A stretch of DNA of 64,000 nucleotides from JBKBKC01 sp046294265 (lineage in GTDB: Bacteria; Pseudomonadota; Alphaproteobacteria; Rhodobacterales; Rhodobacteraceae): positions 62,001 to 126,000 of the forward strand of contig JBKBKC010000005.1 in NCBI GenBank assembly GCA_046294265.1. Direction: 5' to 3'. Positions 40,601 to 49,471 of this stretch are shown one piece after another. The first letter of the stretch is position 1, and every line of letters begins with the position of its first letter. The notes beneath the pieces were generated by a model that searched no databases, was not told the origin of the DNA, and saw nothing but the letters and a program-made list of their open reading frames with translations. Position numbers and translations under genes: made by a program.

Positions 40601-42013
40601 ATGGACATGGGCGGGCGGGTGCTTTCGGTGGCGTCGGAATGCGTGCCGCTGGTCAAGACCGGGGGGCTTGCGGATGTCGTGGGGGCCCTGCCGGGGGCCT
40701 TGGCGGGGTTGGGCTGGGACATGCGGGTGCTGATGCCGGCCTACCGGGCCTTGCGCGGGCAGGTGGACGGGTGGCCCGAGGTCTGGGGCGAGGACGACCT
40801 GTTCGGGGGGCGCGGTGCCGTGCGGGCGGGCGAGGTGGCGGGGGTGCCGGTCCTCTTGCTGGAGGCCCCGCATCTGTATGACCGGGAGGGGGGGCCCTAT
40901 GGCCCGCCGGGGGGCGACTGGCCGGACAACCCGCAGCGGTTTGCCGCCCTGTGCTGGGCCGCGGCGCGGATCGCGCGCGAGGGGACGGGCGAGGGCTGGC
41001 GGCCGCAGGTGGTTCATGCGCATGACTGGCAGGGGGGGCTGGCGCCCGCTTACCTTGCCTATGGCGGGCCGCGGGATGTGGGCAGCGTGATCACGGTGCA
41101 CAACATCGCCTTTCAGGGCTGGGCGCCTGCCGGCCTGCTGGGGGCGCTGCGGTTGCCTGCGCATGAGTATCATCCGGGTTCGCTGGAATTTTACGGGGGC
41201 CTGTCCAGCCTGAAGGCGGGGCTGGTGACGGCGGATGCGATCACCACCGTGTCGCCGACCTACGCCGATGAGCTGATGCGGCCGGAGTTCGGGATGGGGT
41301 TGCAGGGGGTGATCGCGGCGCGGGCCGGGGTGGTGCGCGGCATCCTGAACGGGGTGGATACCGGCGTCTGGGCGCCGCCCTATGCCGATCTGGCGGGCAA
41401 GGCCGCCGCGCGGGTTGCCCTGTGCGACGAGTTCGGGCTGGAGGTGCCGGGGCCGCTGGCGATCCTTGTCAGCCGGTTGACGGACCAGAAGGGGATCGAT
41501 CTGATCCCCGCCGTGTTGCCGGGGTTCATCGAGGCGGGCGGCGGCCTTGTGGTGCTGGGCTCGGGCGATGCGGGGCTGGAGGCGGCGATGCGCGAGCTTG
41601 CGCGGCGGCATCCGGAGCGGGTGGGGCTGCGCATCGGCTATGACGAGGCACTGAGCCGCCGGATGTTCGCGGGCGGCGATGCGGTGCTGGTGCCGTCGCG
41701 GTTTGAACCCTGCGGGCTGACCCAGATGTATGGGCTGCGGTTCGGGACGCTGCCGGTGGTGGCGGCGACGGGAGGGTTGGCGGATACCGTCATCACCGCC
41801 TCGCCCGCCGCGATCCGGGCTGGGGTGGCGACGGGAATCACGTTCCACCCCACCGATGCGGTGGCCTTTGCGCAGGCCCTGCGGCATTTGGGGGCGCTTT
41901 ATGCGGACCGTGCCGTGTGGACGCGGATGCAGGCCAATGCGATGGCCGCCGATGTGGGCTGGGGGCCGAGTGCCGCGGCCTATGCCGATCTTTACGCAGG
42001 GCTGGTGCGATGA
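40601..42013 (+). CDS. glgA: Glycogen synthase (ADP-glucose)
   Basis: GlgA (GT5) extends the alpha-1,4 chain from ADP-glucose. The 470-residue GT-B protein has VASECVPLVKTGGLADVVGALPGALAGLG (the KTGGL ADP-glucose loop) near the N-terminus, HAHDWQGGLAPAYLA, TVHNIAFQG, and in the C-terminal half LVSRLTDQKGIDLI and VPSRFEPCGLTQMYGLRFGTLPVVAATGGLADT. ATG 40601 or 40607 may be used; GAGG lies just upstream. The frame extends to a TTG at 40580 within the repeat motif. Its stop overlaps the glgX ATG. Confidence 0.96.
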   Translation: MDMGGRVLSVASECVPLVKTGGLADVVGALPGALAGLGWDMRVLMPAYRALRGQVDGWPEVWGEDDLFGGRGAVRAGEVAGVPVLLLEAPHLYDREGGPYGPPGGDWPDNPQRFAALCWAAARIAREGTGEGWRPQVVHAHDWQGGLAPAYLAYGGPRDVGSVITVHNIAFQGWAPAGLLGALRLPAHEYHPGSLEFYGGLSSLKAGLVTADAITTVSPTYADELMRPEFGMGLQGVIAARAGVVRGILNGVDTGVWAPPYADLAGKAAARVALCDEFGLEVPGPLAILVSRLTDQKGIDLIPAVLPGFIEAGGGLVVLGSGDAGLEAAMRELARRHPERVGLRIGYDEALSRRMFAGGDAVLVPSRFEPCGLTQMYGLRFGTLPVVAATGGLADTVITASPAAIRAGVATGITFHPTDAVAFAQALRHLGALYADRAVWTRMQANAMAADVGWGPSAAAYADLYAGLVR

Positions 42014-44118
42014 GCCCGGCAAGCCGCGGGTTGCCGCGGCATCTGCCGGGGCACGCGGTCAGCGCGGGGCGGGCCTTTCCGATGGGGGCGACGCCGCAGG
42101 GGGACGGGGTGAATTTCGCCGTGTTCTCGGCCCATGCGACCGATGTCGAGCTGTGCCTCTTTTCGGACGACGGGCGGCGCGAGCTGGCGCGGGTGCCGAT
42201 GGAGGACCGTGACGGGCACGTGTGGCATGTGCATGTCGATGGGTTGATGACCGGGGCGCGCTATGGCTTTCGCGCCTATGGCCCCTATGCGCCGGAGGAG
42301 GGGCATCGGTTCAACCCCAACAAGCTGCTGATTGACCCCTATGCGCGGGCGCTGGACGGGCGGCTGCGGTGGTCGGATGCGCTGATGGGGTATCGGATCG
42401 GCAGCCCCCGGTCGGACCTGTCATTCGACACCCGCGACAGCGCCTTTGCGGTGCCGAAATCGGTGGTGGTGGATACAGCCTTTACCTGGGGCGAGGATGT
42501 GCCGCCGCGCCGCCCCTGGGACCAGACGCTGATCTACGAGGCGCATGTGAAGGGGATGACCGCGCTGCATCCGGCGGTGCAGCCGGGGATGCGGGGGTCC
42601 TATCTGGGCCTCGCCTCGGATCCGGTGATCGAGCATCTGTTGCGGCTGGGGGTGACGGCGATCGAGCTGTTGCCGGTGCACAGCTTCATCGACGACCGGT
42701 TCCTGGTGAGCCGGGGGCTGCGCAACTATTGGGGCTATCAGACGGTGGGATTCTTCGCCCCCGACAGCCGCTACATGAGCCGCGATGCCTTGTGGGAGTT
42801 TCGCGCGATGGTGCGGCGGTTGCATGTGGCGGGGATCGAGGTGATCCTGGATGTGGTCTATAACCATACCGGCGAGGGCGACGAGTTCGGCCCGACGCTG
42901 AGCTTCCGGGGCCTCGACAACCGCAGTTATTACCGGCTGCGCGACGGGGGCCGATTCTATGTGAACGACACCGGCACCGGCAACACGCTGGATCTGACGC
43001 AGCCGATGGTGCTGCGGATGGTGATGGATTCGCTGCGCTATTGGGTCGAGGTGTGCCATGTGGACGGCTTCCGCTTTGACCTCGCTGCCGTGATGGGGCG
43101 CGAGGCGGGGGGATTTGACCCTCAGGGCGGGTTCTTTGACGCGATCCGGCAGGACCCGGTGCTGGCGCAAGTGAAGCTCATTGCCGAGCCCTGGGACCTC
43201 GGCCCCGGAGGCTATCAGCTGGGCGGGTTCCCGCATCCCTTTGCCGAATGGAACGACCGGTTCCGCGACGGGGTGCGGCGGTTCTGGCGCGGCGATGCGG
43301 GGATGGCGCCCGATCTGGCCAAGCGCATCCTCGGGAGTGCGGAGCGGTTCGACCATGGCGGGCGGGCGGCCACATCCTCGGTGAATTTCCTGACCGCGCA
43401 TGACGGGTTCACGCTGGAGGATCTGGTCAGCTTTACCGTCAAGCGCAACCTTGCCAATGGCGAGGACAACCGCGACGGCCACCATGACAACCATTCCGAC
43501 AACCTGGGGGTGGAGGGGCCGACCGATGATCCTGCGATTCGCGCGGCGCGGGACCTGCGCAAGCGCAACCTGCTGGCCACGCTGTTTCTGAGCCAGGGAA
43601 CCCCGATGCTGCTGGCGGGGGATGAGATCGGCAACAGCCAGGGCGGCAACAACAACGCCTATGCGCAGGACAATGCCACGGGCTGGATCGACTGGGCCAT
43701 GGCGGACGGGATGCTGGCGGCCTTTGTGGCGCGGCTGGCGGAGTTGCGGCGCGACCATGCGGTGTTGCGCCAGCGGCGGTTCCTGCATGCGCGGCCCCGG
43801 GCGGGCGACCATCTGCCCGATGTGATCTGGCGGCGCGCGGACGGGGCCACGCCGCGGGCCGAGGATTGGCACGATGCAGGCTTTCGCTGCCTCTGCGTGG
43901 AGCTGCGACAGGCGGCCGAGGCGGGGGCCGCGGGGAACGAGGCGATCTTTGCCGTGTTCAACGCAGGCGGCGCACAGCCGCTGGTGCTGCCCGCAACGGC
44001 GCCCGGCTGGCGGCTGGTCCTCGATACCACGCGGCCCGATCTGCGGGCGGAGATACCCGCGGCACCCCTGGTGGTGCCTGCCCAATGCGTGCTGGTCTTT
44101 GCCGGCACAGACCCCTGA
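42010..44118 (+). CDS. glgX: Glycogen debranching enzyme
   Basis: GlgX (GH13, isoamylase type) cuts alpha-1,6 branches from phosphorylase-limit glycogen. The 702-residue product has an N-terminal CBM48 (GVNFAVFSAHATDVELCLF), a barrel with LIYEAHVKGMT, VILDVVYNHTGEGDE, GFRFDLAAVMG (nucleophile Asp) and LIAEPWDLGPGGYQLGGFP (acid/base Glu), FLTAHDGFTLEDLVSF, and a C-terminal beta domain. The ATG overlaps the glgA stop by four bases. It is followed 11 bases later by pgm. Confidence 0.96.
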   Translation: MSPASRGLPRHLPGHAVSAGRAFPMGATPQGDGVNFAVFSAHATDVELCLFSDDGRRELARVPMEDRDGHVWHVHVDGLMTGARYGFRAYGPYAPEEGHRFNPNKLLIDPYARALDGRLRWSDALMGYRIGSPRSDLSFDTRDSAFAVPKSVVVDTAFTWGEDVPPRRPWDQTLIYEAHVKGMTALHPAVQPGMRGSYLGLASDPVIEHLLRLGVTAIELLPVHSFIDDRFLVSRGLRNYWGYQTVGFFAPDSRYMSRDALWEFRAMVRRLHVAGIEVILDVVYNHTGEGDEFGPTLSFRGLDNRSYYRLRDGGRFYVNDTGTGNTLDLTQPMVLRMVMDSLRYWVEVCHVDGFRFDLAAVMGREAGGFDPQGGFFDAIRQDPVLAQVKLIAEPWDLGPGGYQLGGFPHPFAEWNDRFRDGVRRFWRGDAGMAPDLAKRILGSAERFDHGGRAATSSVNFLTAHDGFTLEDLVSFTVKRNLANGEDNRDGHHDNHSDNLGVEGPTDDPAIRAARDLRKRNLLATLFLSQGTPMLLAGDEIGNSQGGNNNAYAQDNATGWIDWAMADGMLAAFVARLAELRRDHAVLRQRRFLHARPRAGDHLPDVIWRRADGATPRAEDWHDAGFRCLCVELRQAAEAGAAGNEAIFAVFNAGGAQPLVLPATAPGWRLVLDTTRPDLRAEIPAAPLVVPAQCVLVFAGTDP

Positions 44119-44129
44119 GGGAGAGAGAG

Positions 44130-45758
44130 ATGACCATCCGCACCATTCCCACCGCACCGATTGCGGGGCAGAAGCCCGGAACCTCGGGCCTGCGGAAAAA
44201 GACCCCGGTGTTCATGGGGCCGCATTACCTCGAGAACTTCGTGCAGGCGATTTTCGATGTGGTGGGCTGTTCGGGGAAAACATTCGTGCTGGGCGGCGAC
44301 GGGCGGTATTTCAACGACCGCGCGGCGCAGGTGATCCTGCGGATGGCGGCGGCGAACGGAGCGTCCAAGGTGATCGTGGGGCAGGGGGCGATCCTGTCCA
44401 CCCCGGCGGCCAGCCACCTGATCCGGCTGCACGGGACCGATGGCGGGATCATCCTGTCGGCCAGCCACAACCCCGGCGGACCCGAGGAGGATTTCGGGGT
44501 CAAGTTCAACATGCCCAATGGCGGACCTGCGCCCGAGGCGGTGACGGAAGCCATGTTCGCGCGCACCCAAGGCCTGACCGAATACCGCATCTGGGAAGGG
44601 CAGGATGTGGACCTTGGCACCGTCGGCACCCATGCCATGGGCGAGATGGTGGTGGAGGTGGTGGACCCGGTGGCGGATTATGCCGCGCTGATGGAGACGC
44701 TCTTTGATTTCCCGGCCATCAAGGCGATGTTCGCGGGCGGGTTCCGCATGCGCATGGATGCGATGTGCGCGGTGACCGGCCCCTATGCGGTGGAGATTCT
44801 GGAGCGGCGGCTGGGGGCGGCCTCGGGAACGGTTGTGAACGCCGAGCCCCTTCCTGATTTTGGCGGCATGCACCCCGACCCCAACCCGACCTGGGCCCAT
44901 GCGCTGATGGCCGAGATGATGGGGCCGGATGCGCCGGATTTCGGCGCGGCAAGCGACGGCGACGGCGACCGCAACATGGTGGTGGGTCGGGGCGTCTATG
45001 TCTCGCCCTCCGACAGCCTCGCGGTGCTGGCGGCCAATGCGCATCTGGCGCCGGGCTATGCGGGGGGCCTGAAGGGGATCGCACGGTCAATGCCCACCTC
45101 TGCCGCCGCCGACCGGGTGGCGGCGGCCCTGGGGATCGCGAGCTATGAGACGCCGACGGGGTGGAAGTTCTTTGGCAACCTGCTGGATGCGGGCCGCGCC
45201 ACGATCTGTGGCGAGGAAAGTTTCGGCACCGGGTCCGACCATGTGCGCGAGAAGGACGGGTTGTGGGCGGTGCTGCTGTGGCTCAACATCCTCGCGGCGC
45301 GGGGCCAGCCGGTGGCGGAGATCATGGCCGAGCATTGGGCGCGGTTCGGGCGGAACTACTACAGCCGCCATGATTTCGAGGGGATCCCGGCGGAGGAGGC
45401 GGACGCTCTGATGGTGGCGCTGCGAGCGCGGCTGGAGGATCTGCCGGGGACGGAGACCGAAGGCATGGTGGTCGAGGCCGCCGACGATTTCGCCTATGCC
45501 GATCCGGTGGACGGGTCGGTGTCGAAGGGGCAGGGCGTGCGGGTGATGTTCGCGGGCGGCGCGCGGTTCGTGATGCGGCTGTCGGGCACGGGGACCGAGG
45601 GGGCGACGCTGCGGCTCTATCTCGAGCGCTATGCGCCGGGGCCGGAGGGCCTGGAGTTAGACCCGCAGGGGGCGCTGGCGCCGGTAATCGCGGCGGCTGA
45701 GGAGATTGCGGGGATCGCGGGCCGCACCGGGCGGACGGCCCCCGATGTGGTGACCTGA
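44130..45758 (+). CDS. pgm: Phosphoglucomutase (alpha-D-glucose phosphate-specific)
   Basis: Pgm interconverts glucose-1-phosphate and glucose-6-phosphate, joining the glycogen cycle to central metabolism. The 542-residue product is of the eukaryote-like PGM type: KPGTSGLRKKTPVF, the phosphoserine loop ILSASHNPGGPEEDFGVKFN, the metal loop DGDGDRNMVVG, the sugar loop GEESFGTGSDHVREKDG and the phosphate loop FVMRLSGTGTEGATLRLY. GAGGGAGAGAGAG supplies a strong ribosome binding site. It is the last gene of the glg operon; two long GC palindromes follow. Confidence 0.96.
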   Translation: MTIRTIPTAPIAGQKPGTSGLRKKTPVFMGPHYLENFVQAIFDVVGCSGKTFVLGGDGRYFNDRAAQVILRMAAANGASKVIVGQGAILSTPAASHLIRLHGTDGGIILSASHNPGGPEEDFGVKFNMPNGGPAPEAVTEAMFARTQGLTEYRIWEGQDVDLGTVGTHAMGEMVVEVVDPVADYAALMETLFDFPAIKAMFAGGFRMRMDAMCAVTGPYAVEILERRLGAASGTVVNAEPLPDFGGMHPDPNPTWAHALMAEMMGPDAPDFGAASDGDGDRNMVVGRGVYVSPSDSLAVLAANAHLAPGYAGGLKGIARSMPTSAAADRVAAALGIASYETPTGWKFFGNLLDAGRATICGEESFGTGSDHVREKDGLWAVLLWLNILAARGQPVAEIMAEHWARFGRNYYSRHDFEGIPAEEADALMVALRARLEDLPGTETEGMVVEAADDFAYADPVDGSVSKGQGVRVMFAGGARFVMRLSGTGTEGATLRLYLERYAPGPEGLELDPQGALAPVIAAAEEIAGIAGRTGRTAPDVVT

Positions 45759-45765
45759 GCGGAAG

Positions 45766-45789
45766 CAAGGGGGGGCATGCCCCCCCTTG
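45766..45789. terminator. Perfect palindrome after pgm
   Basis: CAAGGGGGGGCA (45766-45777) is followed directly by its complement TGCCCCCCCTTG (45778-45789). It starts eight bases after the pgm stop. As RNA it would form a very stable hairpin that ends or protects the glg transcript. No U tract follows. Confidence 0.6.
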
Positions 45790-45871
45790 GACCCCCTTGC
45801 GAGAGCCGGGAGAGGGCGGGACGGGTGGCCGGAGGGGGCGCTGCCCCCTCGCGCCTGCGGCGCTCACCCCC

Positions 45872-45893
45872 GGGGTATTTTGTCAAGGAGAGG
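45872..45893 (+). repeat. GGGTATTT intergenic motif, copy 5
   Basis: GGGGTATTTTGTCAAGGAGA plus GG (45872-45893) is preceded by a hairpin at 45832-45850 and the small inverted segment CGCCTGCGGCG. The same order (hairpin, CTGCGG segment, CCCCC, GGGTATTT) occurs after tetR at 16018-16060. Confidence 0.6.
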
Positions 45894-46259
45894 GGATTGG
45901 TTGGGGCCTGGCAGGAGGCGGGACCGAAGCCCGGGCGTGCGGGGCATGCGGCCTGAATCGCCGGATGCGGCGATGACCATGCGTTCGGGGGGGGGGTGCC
46001 GCCTCAGGGGGCGGGCGGGAGGGCGACCCGTGCGGCGAAGGGGCGGGGTTCGGGGGGTGTGGCGCGCGCACGTTGCCGCGGCTGCCGTGCCCATGCCGAC
46101 CCCTTCGTGCCGGCGCACCGCGCGGGCAGGCCGGGCCGGGCGGCGCGGAACCGTCGGCGGAGACCTTTCGGCGCTGGTCTTGCCCTTGGGGCGGCGGCGT
46201 TCTAGCCTTTGGGGAGGGCGAGCGGTCTGGCGCGTCGATGGCTGGGGGACACGGACGAC

Positions 46260-46769
46260 ATGCAACTGTCGGATAGCCGCGACATCGCCGCGGAGCCCGC
46301 CACCGTCTGGGCCGCGATCCTTGACCCGGAGGTGCTGCGCCGCTGTGTGCCGGGATGCCAGAGCATGGCAGGCTCGATCGCGTCGGGCTATGAGGCGGTG
46401 GTCAAGCAAAAGGTCGGCCCGGTGAGTGCCACCTTCACCGGGCTGGTCACCATCTCGGACATCACCGATGGGCAGTCACTGCGCATCTCGGGCGAGGGCA
46501 AGGGGGGGGCTGCGGGCTTTGCCAGGGGGGGCGCGCAAGTCATCTTCGCGCCCGTCGAGGGGGGCACGCGGCTTTCCTATCAGGTCGAGGTGCACGTGGG
46601 AGGCAAGCTGGCGCAACTCGGGAGCCGGATCATCGACGGCTTTGCCCGCAAGCTGGCCGACGAGTTCTTTGCGCGGTTTCAGGAGGCTGTCGAGGGGGCC
46701 GGAGCCGCGGGCGACCCGGAACGGGACGGGGCGGCGAAGAAGGGTTGGTTCGGGCGCATCGTGGGCTGA
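46260..46769 (+). CDS. CoxG-family (SRPBCC) carbon monoxide dehydrogenase accessory protein
   Basis: This 169-residue protein of the CoxG family of the START/Bet v1-like fold starts MQLSDSRDIAAEPATVWAAILDPEVLRRCVPGCQSM, with GYEAVVKQKVGPVSATFTG and GTRLSYQVEVHVGGKLAQLGSRIIDG. In CO dehydrogenase systems CoxG helps recruit the enzyme to the membrane. A variable tail (GAGAAGDPERDGAAKKG) ends in WFGRIVG, a hydrophobic anchor typical of the family. It lies 18 bases before the iron-sulfur subunit gene. Confidence 0.88.
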   Translation: MQLSDSRDIAAEPATVWAAILDPEVLRRCVPGCQSMAGSIASGYEAVVKQKVGPVSATFTGLVTISDITDGQSLRISGEGKGGAAGFARGGAQVIFAPVEGGTRLSYQVEVHVGGKLAQLGSRIIDGFARKLADEFFARFQEAVEGAGAAGDPERDGAAKKGWFGRIVG

Positions 46770-46787
46770 CCACGGGAAGGGGCGGGA

Positions 46788-47267
46788 ATGACACGGGTAG
46801 AGATGACCGTGAATGACCGGGTGGTTGCGGCGGAGACCGAGGGGCGGACGCTTCTGGTGGAGTATCTGCGCGAGGGGCTTGGCCTGACCGGCACGCATGT
46901 CGGCTGTGACACGGCGCAATGCGGGGCATGCGTGGTGCATGTGGACGGCCGCGCGGTGAAGTCCTGCACGGTCCTTGCGCAGGATGTTGCGGGAGCCGAT
47001 GTGCGCACGATCGAGGGGATGGCAAATCCTGATGGCTCGTTGTCGGTGCTGCAGCAGGCGTTCCGGGATCACCACGGGTTGCAATGCGGGTTCTGCACGC
47101 CGGGGATGGTGATGACGGCGGCGGCCCTGCTGGCCGAGCGCCCGGTGCCCTCCGAGGCCGAGGTGCGGGCGCATCTGGAGGGCAACATCTGCCGTTGCAC
47201 CGGCTATCACAACATCGTCCGGGCTGTGCTGGCAGCCTCGGGGCAGGAAATGGCGCCCGCCGAATAG
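46788..47267 (+). CDS. Xanthine dehydrogenase-family (2Fe-2S) subunit, CoxS-like
   Basis: This 159-residue small subunit of a molybdenum hydroxylase carries two [2Fe-2S] clusters. The plant-type ferredoxin cluster is held by GCDTAQCGACVVH and a later Cys in VKSCTV. The second cluster is held by LQCGFCTPGM and NICRCTGYHNIV. It passes electrons between the molybdenum subunit and the FAD subunit. ATG 46788 follows GGGGCGGG. The molybdenum subunit gene that normally follows is absent; the FAD subunit comes next after 84 bases. Confidence 0.92.
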   Translation: MTRVEMTVNDRVVAAETEGRTLLVEYLREGLGLTGTHVGCDTAQCGACVVHVDGRAVKSCTVLAQDVAGADVRTIEGMANPDGSLSVLQQAFRDHHGLQCGFCTPGMVMTAAALLAERPVPSEAEVRAHLEGNICRCTGYHNIVRAVLAASGQEMAPAE

Positions 47268-47351
47268 AACTGTAGATCACGGGTTTGTCGGTCGTTCTTC
47301 GTGTTCCGAGCGAAGTGTGGGGCGCTTGGGCCGGCGCTGAGAGGAGACATT

Positions 47352-48140
47352 ATGCACAACTTCGACTTCGTGAAACCCCGGACCCTTGCAGAGGCCATCG
47401 CGGCCCTGTCGGTGGAGGGGGCGCAGGCGCTGTCGGGAGGGCAGACGCTGGTGCCCACGATGAAGCAGCGGCTTGCGGCCCCGGCGGTGCTGGTGTCGCT
47501 GACGGGGATCGACGAGTTGCGGGGGGTCTGTCTGGGCGAGGGCGGGCTGGTGATCGGGGCGGCCACGACCCATGCGGAGGTGGCGGCGGGTGCGGCGCGG
47601 CATTATCCGGCGCTGGCGGCGCTGGCCGGGCAGATCGGCGATCCGGCCGTGCGCAACCGGGGCACCATCGGGGGGAGCCTTGCGAACAACGACCCTTCGG
47701 CCTGCTATCCTGCGGCGGTGCTGGGATCGGGGGCGGTCGTGGTGACCAACCGGCGGCGCATCCCGGCGGAGGACTATTTCCATGGCATGTTCTCTACCGC
47801 GCTGGGGGAGGGCGAGATCATCACGGCGGTGGTGTTTCCGATCCCGGACACGGCCGGCTATGCCAAGTTCGTGCAGCCCGCCAGCCGCTTCGCGCTGACG
47901 GCCGTTTTCGTGGCCAGATATCCGGGCGGCGTGCGCGTGGCGGTGACGGGGGCGTCGAACGACGGGGTGTTTCGCTGGGCCGAGGCCGAGGCGGCGCTGA
48001 CGGCGGATTTCCTGCCCGGCGCGCTGGAGGGCCTGACCCTGGACGCGGACGGCATGATCGCCGACCTGCACGGCTCTGCCGCCTATCGCGCGCATCTTGT
48101 GGGCGTGATGGCGCGACGCGCGGTTGCAGCGGCGCGCTGA
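47352..48140 (+). CDS. Xanthine dehydrogenase-family FAD-binding subunit, CoxM-like
   Basis: This 262-residue FAD subunit has the CoxM/XdhB layout. MHNFDFVKPRTLAEAIAAL opens it, and ALSGGQTLVPTMKQRLA and TIGGSLANNDPSACYPAAVLG bind FAD. A C-terminal CO_deh_flav_C domain (about 165-260) follows. ATG 47352 follows GAGGAGA; the frame extends 17 codons upstream without a better start. It is the last gene of the unit and converges on mnmA. Confidence 0.92.
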   Translation: MHNFDFVKPRTLAEAIAALSVEGAQALSGGQTLVPTMKQRLAAPAVLVSLTGIDELRGVCLGEGGLVIGAATTHAEVAAGAARHYPALAALAGQIGDPAVRNRGTIGGSLANNDPSACYPAAVLGSGAVVVTNRRRIPAEDYFHGMFSTALGEGEIITAVVFPIPDTAGYAKFVQPASRFALTAVFVARYPGGVRVAVTGASNDGVFRWAEAEAALTADFLPGALEGLTLDADGMIADLHGSAAYRAHLVGVMARRAVAAAR

Positions 48141-48214
48141 ACGGGCCCGGTGTGCCGGACCGGTTTCCTTGAAAGGAAAGGTTTCGATTTCTTGCAAGAA
48201 ATCGGCGCCCGCCC

Positions 48215-49351
48215 TCAGCGGCCGCGCCAGATCCAGCCGCCGCCGAGGACGCGGGTGCTGTCCACCGCATAAAACACGCAGGCCTGGCCGGGGCTGACGC
48301 CCTCCTCCGGCGACAGCAGTTCCACCCCGGCCTCCCCGTCCCCCAAGGCCCGCAGGATCGCGGGGCGCGGTTCGCGGGTGGAGCGGACGCGCGCCAGCAC
48401 CTCTTGCGTGGCCCCTGCCACCAGCGGGGCATCGCCCAGCCAGTTCACCTCGCGCAGCGGCACGCGCCGCGTGGCCAGCGCCTCTTTCGGGCCGACCACC
48501 ACCTGCCGCGTCGCGGGATCGAGGCGCAGGACGAACAGCGGCTCGCCCAGGCCCCCGATCCCCAGCCCCTTGCGCTGGCCGACCGTGTAGTGGATCACGC
48601 CGCGGTGCTGGCCAAGCACTCTTCCCGACGTGTCCACGATTTCGCCCGGATCGGCGGCACCAGGGCGCAGTTTTTCGATCACCGCCGCATAGTTGCCGTT
48701 CGGGACAAAGCAGATGTCCTGGCTGTCGGGTTTGTCCGCGACCGGCAGGCCATAGCGCACGGCCAGCGCCCGCGTTTCGGCCTTGGAGGTCAGATGGCCC
48801 AGCGGAAACCGCAGATAGTCCAGTTGCGCGGGCGTTGTGGAGAACAGGAAATAGCTCTGGTCGCGCGCCGGGTCAGCCGCGCGGTGCAACTCTGCCCCCG
48901 CCGGGCCCATCCGGCGCTGGATATAGTGGCCGGTGGCCATGCAGTCGGCGTCGAGGTCCTTCGCCGTCTCCAGAAGGTCGCGGAACTTTACCCGTTCGTT
49001 GCAGCGGATGCAGGGCACCGGCGTGGCACCGCCCAGATAGGCATCCGCGAACTCGTCGATCACCGCCGCGCGGAAGGCATTCTCGTAATCCAGCACATAA
49101 TGCGGAAAGCCCATGGTTTCGGCCACCCGCCGCGCGTCATGGATGTCGCGCCCCGCGCAGCAGGCGCCCTTTTTCGCCAGCGCCGCGCCATGGTCGTAAA
49201 GCTGCAGCGTGACACCCACCACGTCATAGCCCTGGTCCTTCAGCACCGCCGCCACGACCGAGCTGTCCACGCCCCCCGACATCGCCACCACGACACGGGT
49301 GTCGGCGGGCGCTTTCGGAAGGCCGAGCGAGTTCAGGGGCAGGTCGCGCAT
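48215..49351 (-). CDS. mnmA: tRNA-specific 2-thiouridylase
   Basis: MnmA (TrmU) puts sulfur on U34 of tRNA-Lys, -Glu and -Gln. The 378-residue product shows the PP-loop VVVAMSGGVDSSVVAAVL, the tRNA-binding ATGHYIQR region, the catalytic cysteines in PCIRCNERVKF and SQDICFVP, and the C-terminal beta-barrel with YTVGQRKGLGIGG and HYTVG-type motifs. ATG 49349-49351 follows GGAGA. The open frame reaches 22 codons further upstream, where the sequence does not match the family. It is divergent from sciP. Confidence 0.95.
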   Translation of the reverse strand: MRDLPLNSLGLPKAPADTRVVVAMSGGVDSSVVAAVLKDQGYDVVGVTLQLYDHGAALAKKGACCAGRDIHDARRVAETMGFPHYVLDYENAFRAAVIDEFADAYLGGATPVPCIRCNERVKFRDLLETAKDLDADCMATGHYIQRRMGPAGAELHRAADPARDQSYFLFSTTPAQLDYLRFPLGHLTSKAETRALAVRYGLPVADKPDSQDICFVPNGNYAAVIEKLRPGAADPGEIVDTSGRVLGQHRGVIHYTVGQRKGLGIGGLGEPLFVLRLDPATRQVVVGPKEALATRRVPLREVNWLGDAPLVAGATQEVLARVRSTREPRPAILRALGDGEAGVELLSPEEGVSPGQACVFYAVDSTRVLGGGWIWRGR

Positions 49352-49471
49352 CAGGGTGTCTCCGCAAAACCCTGCAATATAGGAAAATGCGATGCACTCG
49401 CAACCCGGGCGTTTCACCCTTGCTTAAGCGTGATGCGCCACGATTGCTGCGGGATGGACGAGGGTTGTGTG

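Larger units (their letters stand above)
45759..46259. other. 501-base gap after the glycogen operon
   Basis: No gene is convincing in either strand. The first 140 bases hold a perfect 24-bp palindrome (45766-45789), a second hairpin (GAGGGGGC and GCCCCCTC, 45832-45850) and a GGGGTATTTTGTCAAGGAGA motif from 45872. The remaining 360 bases are G-rich with several GC-rich repeats. They presumably contain the promoter of the coxG-like gene, but I see no clear element. Confidence 0.5.

Noticed and set aside
45864..46409. Minus-strand frame of 181 codons in the gap after pgm and into the coxG-like gene
   Set aside because: It overlaps a well supported gene in antisense and is Arg/Pro-rich without domain features.
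46260..48140. Calling the cox-like cluster a working CO dehydrogenase
   Set aside because: The catalytic molybdenum subunit is absent, and the subunits present also fit other members of the xanthine oxidase family.
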